Shown here: piece after piece, positions 13,333-14,894 of the stretch | How positions within the stretch are numbered: the stretch's first letter is position 1 | Layout: each line of letters begins with the position of its first letter | Source: Casp-Chloro-G3 sp002816715 | GTDB taxonomy: Bacteria > Chloroflexota > Dehalococcoidia > Lucifugimonadales > UBA3495 | DNA: 14,894 nucleotides | Assembly (NCBI GenBank): GCA_027623815.1 | Contig: JAQBUV010000061.1 | Coordinates: 1-14,894, forward strand | Direction: 5' to 3' | Program-made: the position numbers and the translations under genes | Notes under the pieces: generated by a model | Told to the model about the DNA's origin: nothing | The model's input: only the letters and a program-made list of their open reading frames with translations | Database searches by the model: none

Positions 13333-14496
13333 ATGAGACAGACTGCCGAAGCGGTGATAATTGGTGGTGGAGTCATGGGTTGTAGCATCCAATACCATCT
13401 GGCCAAGTTGGGTGTTACCGGCAGCCTGTTGCTGGAGCAGGATGTGCTGGGTTCTGGCTCAACCGGACGCTCGCAGACCATTTGCCGGACCCACTACTCA
13501 AACCCAATTACCACCACGTTAGCCTGGGAAAGTCTGAGAGTTTTCACCAACTTTGCCGAGATCGTTGGTGGTGATGCCGGGTTCGTTAAGACCGGCTATC
13601 TGGTGGTGGTCGAGTCGGCAGACCGGGACGGGTTGAGGAAGAACATCGCCATGCAGCAGGAACTGGGCGTCAACACCCGACTGGTTACCGCCGATGATGT
13701 GAGAGATTTGGCCCCCATGGTTCAAGTTTCTCATGGCGAGTGTCTGGCCTGGGAGCCAGAGTCGGGCTATGCCGACTCGCATCAGGTGACTACCTCCTTC
13801 GCTGCCCGTGCCCGGGAGATGGGCGCAGAAGTGGCAATGCGGACTATCGCCGGCGGCGTAGAGGTCTCTGGCGGCCGGGTTCAGGCGGTGTTAACCAGTC
13901 AGGGCCGGGTTGAAACGCCCATAGCCGTGGTCGCTGCCGGGCCGTGGTCGAAAGAGGTGTTCGCTGGTATTGGTGTTGATGTGCCGCTGTCCACCGTCCG
14001 GCACCAGGTGGCCTCCATCATTCGGCCAGTGGAGCAGATTCCGCACCACCCAATCGTGGGAGACATCGCCCAGTCCTTCTCTTTCCGCCCGGAAGGGTCG
14101 GCGATGACCCTGGTGGGATTTGGCGAAGATGAGGCCGACCTGGCCAGCTACAATCAAGGCGTAGACTTGGCCCAGGTGCCCGAAGTTATGGAGCGACTGG
14201 TCAACCGGATGCCTGCCATGTCCGAGGCCTACTTTCGTGGTGGTTGGTCTGGGCTGTTCACCATCACCCCCGACTGGCACCCCATTCTGGATCAGGTGCC
14301 CGGCATTGAGGGGCTGTACTGCGCTATCGGCTTCAGCGGTCACGGTTTCAAGCTATCACCGGCAATTGGGTTGGCGATGGCTGAGCTGATAACCCAGGGC
14401 AAGGCAACTTCGGTAGACCTGAAGCCGCTGCGTTTTAACCGTTTTGCAGAAGGCGATCTGCTGACTTCCAGCTACCACTACAATGTGCTGGCTTGA
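13333..14496 (+). CDS. FAD-dependent oxidoreductase, sarcosine oxidase beta/dimethylglycine dehydrogenase-like (DAO family)
   Basis: This 387-residue flavoenzyme of the D-amino-acid oxidase family probably oxidises an N-methyl or secondary amine such as sarcosine. The N-terminal FAD-binding fold has IIGGGVMGCS (9-18), with GGGVMG as the dinucleotide loop, followed by the acidic residue in LLLEQD. GSGSTGRS (40-47) matches the SoxB-type flavin contact, though the usual AGGIR after it is replaced by QTICR. AAGPW (201-205), GGWSGLFTITPDWHP (303-317) and GFSGHGFKLSPAIG (333-346) are the C-terminal landmarks of this family. AGGAGG lies four bases before the ATG. No sox alpha, gamma or delta gene is nearby, so it may act alone or with an electron acceptor. 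Glycine produced from sarcosine could enter the gcv pathway encoded 3 kb away (inference). The exact substrate cannot be read from the sequence. Confidence 0.88.
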   Translation: MRQTAEAVIIGGGVMGCSIQYHLAKLGVTGSLLLEQDVLGSGSTGRSQTICRTHYSNPITTTLAWESLRVFTNFAEIVGGDAGFVKTGYLVVVESADRDGLRKNIAMQQELGVNTRLVTADDVRDLAPMVQVSHGECLAWEPESGYADSHQVTTSFAARAREMGAEVAMRTIAGGVEVSGGRVQAVLTSQGRVETPIAVVAAGPWSKEVFAGIGVDVPLSTVRHQVASIIRPVEQIPHHPIVGDIAQSFSFRPEGSAMTLVGFGEDEADLASYNQGVDLAQVPEVMERLVNRMPAMSEAYFRGGWSGLFTITPDWHPILDQVPGIEGLYCAIGFSGHGFKLSPAIGLAMAELITQGKATSVDLKPLRFNRFAEGDLLTSSYHYNVLA

Positions 14497-14556
14497 CCCG
14501 CATCACCCAATTCGGTAGTATGTCAGCCCTTGCTCATCGCACTCTGGAGGAAAGCG

Positions 14557-14583
14557 ATGCCTTCGGTAGAATGTAGGAGGTAA
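14557..14583 (+). CDS. Possible 8-codon leader ORF (MPSVECRR)
   Basis: ATG 14557 is preceded by TGGAGGAAAG with good spacing and opens a frame encoding MPSVECRR that stops at TAA 14581-14583. The last two codons (AGG AGG) and the stop are the Shine-Dalgarno sequence of the next gene, whose ATG is five bases further on. A translating ribosome would therefore end on that site. This may be a coupling leader or a chance frame; only the sequence layout is certain. Confidence 0.25.
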   Translation: MPSVECRR

Positions 14584-14588
14584 TCGAT

Positions 14589-14885
14589 ATGCATATACGC
14601 ATGGTCTGGGGCAAACTGCGGCCAGGTTCATGGGAAGAATATGAGCGACATTACCACGAAAAGTTGGCCGGTCATCGCGACATAGATGGCTTGCAGGAAC
14701 GCCAACTGCTACGCAGCACTGAAGACTCGGACGAGGGCATCAGCGTCAGCATTTGGGACTCGTTGGAAAATCTGCGGAGCTATGAGATGGGAGAGTTTCG
14801 GCAGAACGCGGCGCGTGAGGTAGAGCACCTGTATCGCGGCGAATACTGGGTCAAGCACTTTGAAGTCGCTAGCGCTGACAAATAG
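14589..14885 (+). CDS. Small ABM-type dimeric alpha/beta-barrel protein
   Basis: The 98-residue protein looks like an antibiotic-biosynthesis-monooxygenase (ABM/EthD-type) ferredoxin-like fold: beta strand MHIRMVWGKL, helix GSWEEYERHYHEKL, strand LQERQLLRST, strand GISVSIWDS with the family-typical W-D-S, helix ENLRSYEMGEFRQNAAREVE and last strand YWVKHFEVAS. Such proteins usually form dimers and range from quinol monooxygenases to heme-degrading enzymes or stress proteins of unknown role, so no reaction is assigned. His22 and His29 are candidate active-site residues, but this is a guess. AGGAGGT lies seven bases before the ATG. It follows the flavoenzyme on the same strand after 92 bases and may be co-expressed. 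Confidence 0.75.
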   Translation: MHIRMVWGKLRPGSWEEYERHYHEKLAGHRDIDGLQERQLLRSTEDSDEGISVSIWDSLENLRSYEMGEFRQNAAREVEHLYRGEYWVKHFEVASADK

Positions 14886-14894
14886 GCTAGTACA

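Noticed and set aside
1..14894. CRISPR array, tRNA, rRNA, transposase or phage genes
   Set aside because: No regularly spaced repeats, no cloverleaf-like sequences with the conserved GTTCRA arm in context, and no matching protein motifs were seen.

Overview
The window looks like chromosomal DNA of an uncultured Chloroflexota bacterium, most likely from the Dehalococcoidia/SAR202 side of the phylum. This is an inference. It rests on the glycine decarboxylase being split into two subunits (gcvPA and gcvPB), on a small double zinc-ribbon protein of a type I associate with that phylum, on a SoxB-like flavoenzyme, on moderately GC-rich coding sequence, and on G/C-rich dispersed repeats between genes. 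No rRNA, tRNA, CRISPR array, transposase or phage gene was found.

Left part, plus strand (1-5102). A 761-residue protein joins an N-terminal TPR-like region to a complete fatty-acid alpha-dioxygenase (cyclooxygenase-superfamily heme protein) with all expected catalytic and substrate-binding residues. A class 3 lipase follows about 110 bases later. Together they suggest a lipase plus dioxygenase route: fatty acids are released from a lipid and then oxygenated at C2. The extreme left edge holds what looks like a membrane-anchor segment in a different frame, so the dioxygenase gene may be frameshifted or its true start may lie outside the window. A gap with a REP-like repeat comes next, then an unrecognised secreted lipoprotein.

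Middle part, minus strand (10499 down to 5337). The compact glycine cleavage operon runs gcvT-gcvH-gcvPA-gcvPB with overlapping or nearly touching genes. It is followed after only 48 bases by a two-gene unit: a two-TM coiled-coil membrane protein whose stop codon overlaps the start of a small prokaryotic YEATS (pYEATS) protein. This pair is the best candidate for an undescribed sensing or defence-like module. It sits so that it could be co-transcribed with gcv.

Right part, plus strand (10970-14885). It begins with a cobalamin-binding/radical-SAM-type protein that has lost all three cysteines of the radical-SAM cluster motif. A small zinc-ribbon protein follows, with a strong terminator downstream. 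Next come a sarcosine oxidase/dimethylglycine dehydrogenase-like FAD enzyme and a small ferredoxin-like alpha/beta (ABM-type) protein preceded by a tiny leader ORF. The flavoenzyme could make glycine from N-methylglycines and so feed the glycine cleavage system.

Three intergenic gaps on the right (around 10.6-10.8, 12.4 and 13.2-13.3 kb) carry related G-rich hairpin repeats. Two of them share a right-hand end, which suggests a small non-autonomous repeat family.
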